Source of the DNA: DATBMA01 sp036555105
Lineage (GTDB): Bacteria; Actinomycetota; Acidimicrobiia; Spongiisociales; ZC4RG35
Length of the DNA stretch: 28,842 bases
Assembly (NCBI GenBank): GCA_036555105.1
Contig: DATBMA010000036.1
Span: 1 to 28,842 of the forward strand
Reading direction: 5' to 3'
Notes under the pieces: model-generated
Databases searched by the model: none
What the model saw: the letters and a program-made list of their open reading frames with translations, nothing else
Told to the model about the DNA's origin: nothing
Made by a program: the position numbers and the translations under genes
Shown: piece after piece, positions 1-7,382 of the stretch
How the letters are laid out: every line of letters starts with the position of its first letter
How positions within the stretch are numbered: position 1 is the first letter of the stretch

Positions 1-632
1 CGGTCCTTGTACTCGGAGGCGTCGAACGGGGTGCTCATCGTGTCGATCAGCAACTCCGCCATCTTCGACTCCTGCGGGCTGATCTCGACTTCGAGCTCGA
101 GCTCCTCGAACTCGGCGTCGCGGATCTCATCCGGCCAGTACATCGTCTCCAGCACCAGCACTCCATCCTTGGCTCGAACGGTGGCGAGCTGCTGCTTGTC
201 CCGGAGCGAGATCTTGGCGATCCCCACCTTGCCCTTCTTGCCGAGAGAATCGAGGAGGATCTGGTACGCCTTGACTCCGGTCTTCTCCGGTGCCAAGAAG
301 TAGGACGACCGGTACATGATCGGGTCGATCTCCGATTCGTCGACGAACTGGACGACTTCCACGAGGCGAGAATTGCCGCCCGCTGAGGCCGCCTCGAGCT
401 CCTCATCGGTGAAGATGACGTAGCGCCCCTTCTCGACCTCGTAGCCCTTGACGATGCTCTCCCAGGGGACCTCGGCCCCGTCGGCTTCGGCTACCCGTTT
501 GTACTTGATGGCGGAGCCGTCGCTCTCCCGCAGCATCTTGAACTTCGGGGTCTTGGACTCGGTGGCCGTGTACATGCCCACGGGGATCGTCACCAGCCCG
601 AAGGAGATCGCCCCGTTCCAGATCGAGCGCAT
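1..632 (-). CDS. ku: Ku protein (non-homologous end joining), partial at its C-terminus
   Basis: The bacterial Ku homodimer binds double-strand DNA ends and recruits ligase LigD for non-homologous end joining. Reading the minus strand from the ATG at 630-632 gives about 210 residues with no stop before the window edge, so the C-terminal part (families are usually 260-300 aa) lies to the left. The N-terminus has the Ku signature WNGAISFGLVTIPVGM, followed by the typical stretches YKRVAEADGAEVPW, KGYEVEKGRYVIFTDEE, YFLAPEKTG and TMYWPDEIRD, all parts of the Ku beta-barrel core. There is no clear Shine-Dalgarno sequence. Instead a TAAACT box lies 6 nt before the ATG, suggesting a leaderless message. 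The upstream neighbour is a tRNA-Arg on the same strand. No ligD is visible; it could lie beyond the left edge. The family call is firm. Confidence 0.95.
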   Translation of the reverse strand, partial: MRSIWNGAISFGLVTIPVGMYTATESKTPKFKMLRESDGSAIKYKRVAEADGAEVPWESIVKGYEVEKGRYVIFTDEELEAASAGGNSRLVEVVQFVDESEIDPIMYRSSYFLAPEKTGVKAYQILLDSLGKKGKVGIAKISLRDKQQLATVRAKDGVLVLETMYWPDEIRDAEFEELELEVEISPQESKMAELLIDTMSTPFDASEYKD

Positions 633-638
633 GGGCCT

Positions 639-644
639 AGTTTA
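639..644 (-). promoter_or_regulatory. Putative -10 box of ku
   Basis: TAAACT on the minus strand ends 6 nt before the Ku ATG. This fits the TANNNT -10 consensus, with transcription starting at or next to the start codon. No good -35 hexamer is visible. Confidence 0.4.
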
Positions 645-675
645 AAGATTTCGCGAGCCGGATGGGAAAGGTCGG

Positions 676-747
676 CGCCCCCGGCAGGACTCGAACCTGC
701 GCACCTGGCTCCGGAGGCCAGTGCTCTATCCCCTGAGCTACGAGGGC
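676..747 (-). tRNA. tRNA-Arg (anticodon CCG)
   Basis: A full cloverleaf of 72 nt folds on the minus strand. The acceptor stem is GCCCTCG with CGGGGGC (one G-U pair) and the discriminator base is G. The D stem is GCTC/GAGC, the anticodon stem CTGGC/GCCAG with loop CTCCGGA (anticodon CCG, reading CGG arginine codons), the variable loop GTGC, and the T stem GCAGG/CCTGC with loop TTCGAGT. The CCA tail is not encoded. All stems pair, so the identity is secure. Confidence 0.97.
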
Positions 748-756
748 GGACCGCGG

Positions 757-762
757 ATTCTA
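757..762 (-). promoter_or_regulatory. Putative -10 box of the tRNA-Arg gene
   Basis: TAGAAT on the minus strand is one mismatch from TATAAT and ends 9 nt before the mature tRNA 5' end. It would give a very short 5' leader. No convincing -35 hexamer is seen at 16-18 bp spacing. Confidence 0.5.
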
Positions 763-765
763 CCG

Positions 766-782
766 ATGGCCGGTTCGGCCAT
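766..782. repeat. Short inverted repeat between the tRNA-Arg and hom promoters
   Basis: ATGGCCG-GTT-CGGCCAT is a perfect 7-bp inverted repeat with a 3-nt centre. It lies in the divergent gap between the tRNA -10 box (minus) and the hom -10 box (plus). It could be an operator, but nothing here shows which factor would bind. Confidence 0.35.
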
Positions 783-793
783 ATGGGCGGCCT

Positions 794-799
794 TACCAT
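794..799 (+). promoter_or_regulatory. Putative -10 box of hom
   Basis: TACCAT ends 9 nt before the hom ATG, with no Shine-Dalgarno sequence in between. This spacing suggests a leaderless or nearly leaderless transcript. Confidence 0.4.
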
Positions 800-808
800 C
801 ACGCAGCC

Positions 809-2089
809 ATGGCGGTAGGCGTCGGCATCCTCGGCGGCGGTGTGGTGGGTGGGTCGTTGGCCCGCCGGCTTCTGGATGATCGGGCCGGGATCGCTGCCAA
901 GACCGGACTGGACCTGGCGCTGGTCAGGGTCGGAGTCAGGGACGCGGCACGCATCCGCTCGTTTCCGTCCCAATACGTGACCACCGATCTGGCCGGCCTA
1001 GTCGAGGATCCCGAGGTCCAGCTCGTGGTCGAGCTGATGGGCGGTCAGGAGCCGGCACGAGCCTTGGTGATGCGGGCACTGGACCTTGGAAAGCCTGTGG
1101 TCACCGCCAACAAGGAGTTGGTGGCGGCCGATGGCCCCAAGCTGTTCGATCAGGCGGCCGAGCGCGGGGTCCCGCTCCTGTTCGAGGCGGCGGTGGGGGG
1201 TGGCATCCCGCTGATCCGGCCCCTGATGGAGTCCCTGGCCGGGGAGAAGATCAGCCGGGTGTTGGGCATCGTCAACGGGACAACCAACTTCATCCTCACC
1301 GAGATGGACGAGAGCCAGGCATCCTTCGCCCAGGCACTGGCCCGCGCCCAGGAACTGGGGCTGGCCGAATCCGACCCAAGCGCCGATGTCGGGGGGGCCG
1401 ACGCCGCCGCCAAAGCCGCCATCCTCGCCGGGCTCGCATTCGGGACGTGGGTAGGAGCCGACAACGTCCATCGGGAGGGAATCGAGAAGCTGCAGTCCGC
1501 CGATCTGGCCCATGCCCGCCGGCTTGGGTATGCCGTGAAGCTGCTGGCAGTGGCGGATGAGCTGCAGGGCAGAGTGGTGGTGAGGGTCCACCCTGCCTTC
1601 ATTCCACTCGACCATCCGCTGGCAGCGGTCCGCGGAGCCACCAATGCCGTCTTCATCGAGGGCCCGGCCGTAGGGAGGCTGCTCTTCTCGGGACCTGGGG
1701 CGGGCGGGGAGCCAACCGCCACCGCGGTCCTGGGGGACGTGATCGATGCCGCCCGCGAGCTGCTGGCCGGCTCCAAAGTCACGGCCCGCATCCGATTCGG
1801 CGACAAAGAGGTCGGGGACTTCGCCAAGTCGAGCACTCGCTGGTACCTCAGAGTCGAGGTGGCAGACGCACCGGGTGTCCTCAGCCAGGTGGCAGGTGTT
1901 TTCGGGAGCCACGGGGTGAGCATCGGCTCCGTCTGGCAAGACGGGCGGGGTGACGAGGCCACTCTCATACTTGTGACCCACGAGGCGACCGAGGCCGCTC
2001 AACGAGCCGCCGCCGCCGACTTGGCCGATCTGGCGGTGGTGGGACAGGTGGCCGCCGCCATCCGAGTGGAAGCTCCCGACCCGCGGTGA
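809..2089 (+). CDS. hom: Homoserine dehydrogenase with C-terminal ACT domain
   Basis: Homoserine dehydrogenase reduces aspartate semialdehyde to homoserine with NAD(P)H, the branch step toward threonine and methionine. The 426-residue protein has the dinucleotide-binding GILGGGVVGG at residues 6-15, then VVTANKELVA with N101-K102, the EAAVGGGIPLI segment at 126-136 and GIVNGTTNFIL at 153-163. The catalytic region LAESDPSADVGGADAAAK carries E187, D198 and K202. Residues about 344-420 form an ACT domain (VADAPGVLSQVAGVFGSHGV), usual for actinobacterial enzymes feedback-inhibited by threonine. The length is normal for an enzyme without a fused aspartokinase. The ATG at 809 is supported by the -10 box 9 nt upstream and because translation begins directly with the Rossmann strand. 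thrC follows after 25 bp, so the two likely form an operon. The call is secure. Confidence 0.97.
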   Translation: MAVGVGILGGGVVGGSLARRLLDDRAGIAAKTGLDLALVRVGVRDAARIRSFPSQYVTTDLAGLVEDPEVQLVVELMGGQEPARALVMRALDLGKPVVTANKELVAADGPKLFDQAAERGVPLLFEAAVGGGIPLIRPLMESLAGEKISRVLGIVNGTTNFILTEMDESQASFAQALARAQELGLAESDPSADVGGADAAAKAAILAGLAFGTWVGADNVHREGIEKLQSADLAHARRLGYAVKLLAVADELQGRVVVRVHPAFIPLDHPLAAVRGATNAVFIEGPAVGRLLFSGPGAGGEPTATAVLGDVIDAARELLAGSKVTARIRFGDKEVGDFAKSSTRWYLRVEVADAPGVLSQVAGVFGSHGVSIGSVWQDGRGDEATLILVTHEATEAAQRAAAADLADLAVVGQVAAAIRVEAPDPR

Positions 2090-2114
2090 GGGCGACGCCA
2101 CCCCACTTGTCCTG

Positions 2115-3467
2115 ATGCGATATGTATCCACACGAGGCGGGGGAGAGCCCCTCGGGTTCGAGCAGGTGCTGCTGCAGGGCCTTGCCCCTGACGGCGGCCT
2201 CTACCTCCCCGAGGAGTGGCCGTCACTGCCTGAGGGCTGGCACCAGATGCGCTATTCGCAACTCGCCGCGGCGATGCTGGAGCCGTTCGTCGCGCCAGAT
2301 CCGCTCGCCGACGACCTCGAGACGATCTGCGATCAGGCCTACCGGTCTTTCCGCCACCCTGAGGTGACCCCGTTGCGAGCGCTTCGAGGCGATGCTCTGC
2401 TGGAGCTGTTCTGGGGGCCCACTTGGTCCTTCAAGGACCTCGGACTGGCAGTGGTGGGCAGGATGCTGGCCACCGTCCTGGCTCGTCAGGGGAGGCGGGC
2501 CGTGGTCCTGGGAGCCACCTCGGGGGACACCGGGGCCGCCGCCATATCCGCCTGCGCCGGCTTGCCGGGCGTCGGCGTGGTGATCCTCTATCCCGCCGGT
2601 CGGGTGACCGAAGTGCAGCGCCGGCAGATGACCACCGTCGCCGAGGACAACGTGTGGGCGGTAGAGGTGGCCGGCACCTTCGACGACTGCCAATCGCTGG
2701 TCAAGCAGGCCTTCGCCGAGGTCGGGGTGGCCGCTGAGGAGCTAGTGGCGGTCAATTCGATCAATTGGGGAAGGGTGGCGGCCCAGATCGTCTACTACGC
2801 ATGGGCGGCGGCCCGCACCGACGGTGCCCCCGACGTGGCAGTGCCCACTGGGAACTTCGGCAATGTGTTCGCCGGCTGGTGTGCAAAACAGATGGGAGTG
2901 CCGCTCCACCAGCTCCTGGTCGCGAACAACCGAAACCATCTCATCAGTGATCTGCTGATGTCGGGTCGGATCGAGCCGGAACCCGTGACCCCGACGGTGG
3001 CGCCGGCCATGGACGTTGGGGTGCCCTCCAACCTGGAGCGCTACCTCTTCGAAGTTGCCGGCCGCAATCCGGAGCGGCTCGAGGCCATCCGCAAGTCGGG
3101 GTCGGTCGGCGCCACCGAGCTGGGAGCCATGCGCGAAGACTTGCGGTGTGGGTGGGCCGCTGACGAGGCGGCCCTGTCCACGATCCGGGATGTCTTCGAG
3201 CACGACGGTCTCTTGATCGACCCCCACACAGCCATTGCCTGGCAGGTGGGCCGGCGTCTCCGGTCTCCCGGGCGCCCGCTGGTGGTATTGGCTACCGCGG
3301 ACGTGGCCAAGTTCGGTCCGGCGGTGGAGGCGGCGATCGGGCACGAGCCCCCTGTCCGAGAAGAGGTGGCGGCCCTTCTGGCCAAGCCGGAGCGGGTCAC
3401 AAGGATCGATTCCTCGATGGTCGAGCTGCGGCCGCTACTGCGGTTGGCCACCGATGGCTTTGCCTAG
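2115..3467 (+). CDS. thrC: Threonine synthase
   Basis: Threonine synthase is a PLP enzyme converting O-phosphohomoserine to threonine and phosphate. The 450-residue protein opens with MRYVSTRGG and GLAPDGGLYLPEEWP, the N-terminal signature of the longer E. coli-like threonine synthases. The PLP lysine is K107 in TWSFKDLG. The phosphate-binding GATSGDTGAAA lies near 133-143, followed by VNSINWGR and VPTGNFGNVFAGW, which are highly conserved in the family. It lies 25 bp after hom and 120 bp before rho. In Mycobacterium thrB (homoserine kinase, which makes the substrate) lies between thrC and rho; here it is absent, so the kinase must be encoded elsewhere or replaced. Confidence 0.97.
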   Translation: MRYVSTRGGGEPLGFEQVLLQGLAPDGGLYLPEEWPSLPEGWHQMRYSQLAAAMLEPFVAPDPLADDLETICDQAYRSFRHPEVTPLRALRGDALLELFWGPTWSFKDLGLAVVGRMLATVLARQGRRAVVLGATSGDTGAAAISACAGLPGVGVVILYPAGRVTEVQRRQMTTVAEDNVWAVEVAGTFDDCQSLVKQAFAEVGVAAEELVAVNSINWGRVAAQIVYYAWAAARTDGAPDVAVPTGNFGNVFAGWCAKQMGVPLHQLLVANNRNHLISDLLMSGRIEPEPVTPTVAPAMDVGVPSNLERYLFEVAGRNPERLEAIRKSGSVGATELGAMREDLRCGWAADEAALSTIRDVFEHDGLLIDPHTAIAWQVGRRLRSPGRPLVVLATADVAKFGPAVEAAIGHEPPVREEVAALLAKPERVTRIDSSMVELRPLLRLATDGFA

Positions 3468-3487
3468 GACACCGGACCGGCTACTAT
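3460..3487 (+). promoter_or_regulatory. Putative rho promoter
   Basis: TTGCCT (3460-3465) and TACTAT (3482-3487) are spaced by 16 bp, resembling a housekeeping sigma promoter. The -35 overlaps the thrC stop codon. Transcription would begin near 3494, giving rho an untranslated leader of about 94 nt. Confidence 0.5.
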
Positions 3488-3493
3488 CCGTCT

Positions 3494-3587
3494 TACCGCC
3501 CACCTCCAGGACTCCGGGCACGTTGGCGCGGCCGTGTCCCACTCCAACGCAGGAGGGCGATTCCCCTAGCCAGGTCGACTCGCACCC
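3494..3587 (+). promoter_or_regulatory. Rho mRNA leader region
   Basis: This untranslated stretch before rho holds an imperfect hairpin (3516-3522 GGGCACG against 3533-3540 CGTGTCCC, one bulged base). It also has an AGGAGG at 3551-3556 that is 31 nt from the rho ATG, too far to serve it. The rho frame has a TAG at 3567, so the start cannot lie further upstream. Rho genes in other bacteria are often controlled by their leaders; that this one is regulated is inference. Confidence 0.3.
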
Positions 3588-5090
3588 ATGACGACCAGAG
3601 CACAACTACAGACAAAGTCGATCACCGAGTTGCGAACCATCGCCGAGGCGGTCGGCATCGAAACCGATGGACTGCAGAAGTCCAAGCTCATAAGTGCCTT
3701 GATGGCAACCGGCAACTACACCGCCGGTGACGAGGAGGAACCCATGGTGGATCTGCCCTCAGCGACCCCCCGTACCGAGGAGACTCCCGCCCCACCCGAG
3801 GCCGACGGTAGGCCCCATTCAGACGGGACCGACAACGGCGCCAGGGAGGATCGGCAGGACGGCGATCGCCGCCCGTACGGAGGAGACGACTATCGCAACC
3901 GCCGCAAGCGGCGCCGGGGCGGCCAGGGTGGCCGGCCCAGCGATGGCCCGGCCGAATACATTCCCGAGGGTGACCTCGAAGTCAGGGAGGGCTTGCTGGA
4001 CATCCTCCCCGAGGGCTACGGATTCCTGCGCACCAGCGGCTACTTGCCCGGCGACCATGATGTCTACGTATCCGCCACCCAGGTCCGCCGGTTCGGGCTA
4101 CGCAAAGCCGACATAATCGCCGGCCCCATCCGCCCGCCCCGCACCCAGGAGAAGTTCCCTGCCCTGGTCAGGGTGGACTCCGTGAACGGCATGCCCTTCG
4201 AGGAGGCGATGCGCCGTCCTCGCTTCGAGTCTCTCACCCCACTCTTTCCCGACGAGCGGTTGCCGCTCGAAATAGATGGGAAGGCGAATGGGGTCCTGAC
4301 CCGGATCGTCGACCTGATAGCCCCGATCGGCAAGGGTCAGCGTGGTCTGATCGTCTCACCGCCCAAGGCGGGAAAGACCACGGTCCTCAAGGAGATCGCC
4401 CAGGCCATCACCACCAACAACCCCGAGTGCCACCTCATGGTGGTCCTGGTGGACGAACGGCCCGAGGAAGTCACCGACATGCAGCGCTCGGTGAAAGGCG
4501 ACGTCGTCTACTCGACGTTCGACCGGCCGGCCGAGGAGCACACCCAGGTGTCGGATCTCGCTCTCGAGCGGGCCAAGCGCATGGTGGAGGCCGGCGAAGA
4601 TGTGGTGATCCTGCTCGACTCGATCACCCGACTCGCCCGGGCCCACAACCTGGCGACCCCGGCGTCGGGCCGGATCCTGTCCGGTGGTGTCGACTCGACA
4701 GCCCTCTACCCACCTAAGCGCTTCTTCGGAGCCGCCCGCAACATCGAGGAGGGAGGGAGCCTCACCATCCTCGGGACCGCCCTGGTTGAAACCGGCTCGA
4801 AGATGGACGAGGTGATCTTCGAGGAGTTCAAGGGCACAGGGAACATGGAGCTTCGCCTCGACCGGAAGCTGGCCGACAAGCGGATCTACCCTGCCATCGA
4901 CCTGGAGTCGTCCGGCACCCGCAAGGAAGAGCTGCTCTTCGATCGCAAGGAGCTGGCGCAGGTCTGGAAATTGCGGAGGGTGCTGCTCGCCCTGGAATCA
5001 GGAGCCGCCCTCGAGTTGTTGATCGACAAGCTGAAGAACACCAAGTCAAACGAGGAGTTCCTGGCCGAGGTGGCCAAGACCGGGAATTGA
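3588..5090 (+). CDS. rho: Transcription termination factor Rho
   Basis: Rho is a hexameric RNA-dependent ATPase that ends transcription. The 500-residue protein has an N-terminal helical domain at 1-43. A low-complexity insert rich in acidic residues and then in Arg/Gly covers about 45-125, including the basic run YRNRRKRRRGGQGGR. The cold-shock-like primary RNA-binding fold lies at about 130-190, with EGYGFLR and DVYVSATQVRRFGLRKGD-like residues. The ATPase core has Walker A SPPKAGKTT at 257-265 (K263), Walker B VILLDSITRLARAHN, and the R-loop/secondary-site region GTGNMELRLDRKLADKR. Arg/Gly- or Arg/Asn-rich N-terminal inserts are typical of actinobacterial Rho. The ATG at 3588 is the only in-frame start after the TAG at 3567; its Shine-Dalgarno sequence is weak. 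rpmE follows after 10 bp. Confidence 0.98.
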   Translation: MTTRAQLQTKSITELRTIAEAVGIETDGLQKSKLISALMATGNYTAGDEEEPMVDLPSATPRTEETPAPPEADGRPHSDGTDNGAREDRQDGDRRPYGGDDYRNRRKRRRGGQGGRPSDGPAEYIPEGDLEVREGLLDILPEGYGFLRTSGYLPGDHDVYVSATQVRRFGLRKADIIAGPIRPPRTQEKFPALVRVDSVNGMPFEEAMRRPRFESLTPLFPDERLPLEIDGKANGVLTRIVDLIAPIGKGQRGLIVSPPKAGKTTVLKEIAQAITTNNPECHLMVVLVDERPEEVTDMQRSVKGDVVYSTFDRPAEEHTQVSDLALERAKRMVEAGEDVVILLDSITRLARAHNLATPASGRILSGGVDSTALYPPKRFFGAARNIEEGGSLTILGTALVETGSKMDEVIFEEFKGTGNMELRLDRKLADKRIYPAIDLESSGTRKEELLFDRKELAQVWKLRRVLLALESGAALELLIDKLKNTKSNEEFLAEVAKTGN

Positions 5091-5100
5091 GCGATATCCG

Positions 5101-5358
5101 ATGAAGACCGAGATCCATCCAACGTACGAGGAGACACACGTGATCTGCTCGTGCGGCAACACGTTCGTAACCCGGTCTACGAAGCCGGGAGAGCTGCACG
5201 TCGAGCTCTGCAACGTCTGCCATCCCTTCTACACCGGCAAGCAGAAGCTGGTCGATACGGGGGGCCGAGTGGAGCGCTTCCAGAAGCGCTATGCCAAGGC
5301 CAATGTCCCATCCCGCAAGAAGGCAGTGGCCGACGCCGAGGTGGCAGCCGAGAGCTGA
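5101..5358 (+). CDS. rpmE: 50S ribosomal protein L31, zinc-binding type
   Basis: L31 bridges the ribosomal subunits. The 85-residue protein begins MKTEIHPTYEETHVICSCG and has the four zinc cysteines of the primary C+ form: C16 and C18, then C37 and C40 in LCNVCHPFYTGKQK. These positions match E. coli L31. Because it is the zinc form, it could be replaced by a cysteine-free paralogue under zinc starvation if the genome has one; none is visible here. The C-terminal tail after residue 70 (SRKKAVADAEVAAES) is a little longer than usual. It begins 10 bp after the rho stop and is probably cotranscribed with rho, the classic rho-rpmE pair. Confidence 0.97.
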   Translation: MKTEIHPTYEETHVICSCGNTFVTRSTKPGELHVELCNVCHPFYTGKQKLVDTGGRVERFQKRYAKANVPSRKKAVADAEVAAES

Positions 5359-5367
5359 GCCCTCGGC

Positions 5368-6300
5368 ATGCCTTCCCCCCCTCCCGAGAACACAGTCGGC
5401 GGCCAGGCCGTCATCGAGGGCGTGATGATGCGCGCCCCGACCGCCTGGGCAGTGGCGGTGCGGCGGCCAGACGGGACCATCGAGGCCGTCCGCCATCCTC
5501 TCCCGCGGTTGTCCGCCCGCTCGCGTGCCGCCCGGATCCCATTCATCCGTGGGGTCATGGTGCTGTGGGAGTCGCTCACCCTCGGCTTCCGCTCGCTGTC
5601 ATGGTCGGCTCAGAAATCTCAGGGTGAGGAGGAGGAGCCACTGACCAGTCGGCAACTGGCCGCCTCGATGGTGCTGGCCTTGGTGGTCTTCCTGGCGATT
5701 TTCGTGTTGGTGCCCGCCGCCGTGGCCGGGGCCATGACCCGGGGCTCGGACGCAATATTCAGCCTGGTGGAGGCAGTGCTCCGCCTCGGGCTCTTCGTCG
5801 GCTACCTATGGCTGCTGGGGAGGTCAGGCGAGATCCAGCGGGTCTTTGCCTATCACGGCGCTGAGCACATGGCCATCCACGCCTATGAGGGGGGGCGGGA
5901 TCTCTCGGTGGAGTCGGTCGCCAAGTTTCCGCCCCAACATCCGCGCTGCGGCACCAGCTTCCTGTTGATCGTCGTGTTGGGCTCGATCCTCGTGTTCTCT
6001 TTCCTGGGAAGGCCGGACTGGCCGATCTTGATCCTGAGCCGGCTGATCGGGATCCCCGTCATCGCCGGAGTGGCGTACGAGATCCTCCGCTTCTCCGGCC
6101 GTCGGCAATCCGACCTGCTCGGTCGGGTGCTAGCCGCTCCCGGCCTGTGGCTGCAGCGGCTCACCACCCGCGTGCCCGCGGAGGACCAGATCGAAGTGGC
6201 GGTCACCTCGCTCCTCTCCGCACTCGATGACGAGGCGGCGACCGAGGTCATGAGCCGGGGCCCGGTCCCCCCGGTCGCCACCGCTGCCCGGGCCCGCTGA
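5368..6300 (+). CDS. DUF1385 membrane protein (YqhQ-like)
   Basis: This is a conserved integral membrane protein of the DUF1385 family; its biochemical role is not known to me. Of 310 residues, the N-terminus carries the family signature GGQAVIEGVMMRAP (near 11-24). Hydrophobic segments lie around 92-120, 128-150, 195-213 and 218-242. The most conserved block is YHGAEHMAIHAYEGG with the following HPRCGTSFLL, whose histidines, glutamate and cysteine look like possible metal ligands. It is often found between rpmE and prfA in Gram-positive genomes, as here. It starts 9 bp after rpmE, and its stop shares one base with the prfA start (TGATG), so translational coupling to prfA is likely. Confidence 0.9.
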   Translation: MPSPPPENTVGGQAVIEGVMMRAPTAWAVAVRRPDGTIEAVRHPLPRLSARSRAARIPFIRGVMVLWESLTLGFRSLSWSAQKSQGEEEEPLTSRQLAASMVLALVVFLAIFVLVPAAVAGAMTRGSDAIFSLVEAVLRLGLFVGYLWLLGRSGEIQRVFAYHGAEHMAIHAYEGGRDLSVESVAKFPPQHPRCGTSFLLIVVLGSILVFSFLGRPDWPILILSRLIGIPVIAGVAYEILRFSGRRQSDLLGRVLAAPGLWLQRLTTRVPAEDQIEVAVTSLLSALDDEAATEVMSRGPVPPVATAARAR

Positions 6301-7367
6301 TGGACCCAGGGCTCGAAGCCCGCTTGGCTCAGGTCGAGGAGAGTCTTGCCCAGGTGGAAGCGGAGCTCGCCTCCCCTGAAGCGCTGGCCGACCCTCGCAA
6401 GCTGGCTGAGCTCGGCAAGCGCCATGCCGGCCTGGAGCCGGTGGTGGCACTTCTCCGGCGCTGGCGCCAGGCCGTAGCCGACCAGAAGGAGGCCACCGAG
6501 CTCGCCGCTCAGGATGCGGCGATGGCGGAGGACTTCGCCCGCATGGCCAAAGAGCGGGAAGAAGAGGCTGCAGCTCTAGAGGATGCCCTACGGGCCGCCC
6601 TGGTCCCGGTCGACCCCCTCGACTCGAAGGATGTGATCGTTGAGATCCGGGCGGCAGCGGGAGGTGATGAGGCGGCCATCTGGGCAGGTGACCTCTTGCG
6701 CATGTACCAGCGGTTTGCGGAGCGTCACCGTTTCGAGGTCGAGCCGCTCGAGTCGGCACCCTCGGAGGCCGGCGGTTACTCGCGGGTGACCGTCGGGATC
6801 TCCGGGCGAGGCGCCTACTCCCGGTTCCGCTACGAAGGCGGAGTCCATCGGGTTCAGCGAGTGCCGAAGACCGAGGCGGCCGGCCGGGTCCACACCAGCA
6901 CAGCCACCGTGGCGGTGCTGCCGGAGGCCGAAGAGGTCGAAGTGGAAGTGGCACCCGAGGACGTTCGCATCGACGTCTTCCGTTCACAGGGCCCAGGGGG
7001 CCAGTCGGTCAACACCACCGACTCGGCCGTGCGGATCACCCACTTGCCTACCGGCCTGGTGGTCACGTGCCAGGACGAAAAGAGCCAATTACAGAACAAG
7101 GCCAAGGCGTTTCGGATCCTGAGGGCGCGGCTCCAGGAGATCAAGCTCGACGAGCAGGCAGCCGCTACCGCCGGCGCCCGCCGCTCCCAGGTCGGCACGG
7201 GTGAGCGCTCGGAAAAGATCCGCACCTACAACTACAAGGAGAACCGGGTCACCGATCACAGGCTGGGGCTGACCCTGCACCGGCTGGCCGAGGTGCTCGA
7301 TGGCGACCTGGACGAGCTGGTGGAGGGCCTGGCGGCCAGACGCCAGGCGGAGGCATTGGGTGGCTGA
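6300..7367 (+). CDS. prfA: Peptide chain release factor 1
   Basis: RF1 recognises UAA and UAG and triggers peptidyl-tRNA hydrolysis. The 355-residue protein has the N-terminal helical domain (1-105), the RAAAGGDEAAIWAGDLLRMY segment, and the codon-reading PxT motif as PKT at 189-191 within HRVQRVPKTEAAGRVHTS, which separates RF1 from RF2 (SPF). The catalytic GGQ is at 233-235 (SQGPGGQSVNTTDSAVR). Its own stop is TGA, which RF1 does not read. The next gene, prmC, encodes the methyltransferase that modifies the GGQ glutamine. prmC is in the same frame, and no other stop separates the two. Confidence 0.98.
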   Translation: MDPGLEARLAQVEESLAQVEAELASPEALADPRKLAELGKRHAGLEPVVALLRRWRQAVADQKEATELAAQDAAMAEDFARMAKEREEEAAALEDALRAALVPVDPLDSKDVIVEIRAAAGGDEAAIWAGDLLRMYQRFAERHRFEVEPLESAPSEAGGYSRVTVGISGRGAYSRFRYEGGVHRVQRVPKTEAAGRVHTSTATVAVLPEAEEVEVEVAPEDVRIDVFRSQGPGGQSVNTTDSAVRITHLPTGLVVTCQDEKSQLQNKAKAFRILRARLQEIKLDEQAAATAGARRSQVGTGERSEKIRTYNYKENRVTDHRLGLTLHRLAEVLDGDLDELVEGLAARRQAEALGG

Positions 7368-7370
7368 GCT

Positions 7371-7376
7371 GAGGGG
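7371..7376 (+). promoter_or_regulatory. Putative ribosome binding site for a CTG-started prmC
   Basis: GAGGGG lies 6 nt before the CTG at 7383, directly after the prfA stop. It is the only Shine-Dalgarno-like sequence near the expected prmC N-terminus and supports initiation at CTG 7383. Confidence 0.4.
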
Positions 7377-7382
7377 CGGATC

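Noticed and set aside
998..2131. Long minus-strand open frame (377 codons) opposite hom
   Set aside because: It lies wholly antisense to a clear homoserine dehydrogenase, has low-complexity Gly/Pro/His-rich content and matches no family; long antisense frames are expected in high-GC DNA.
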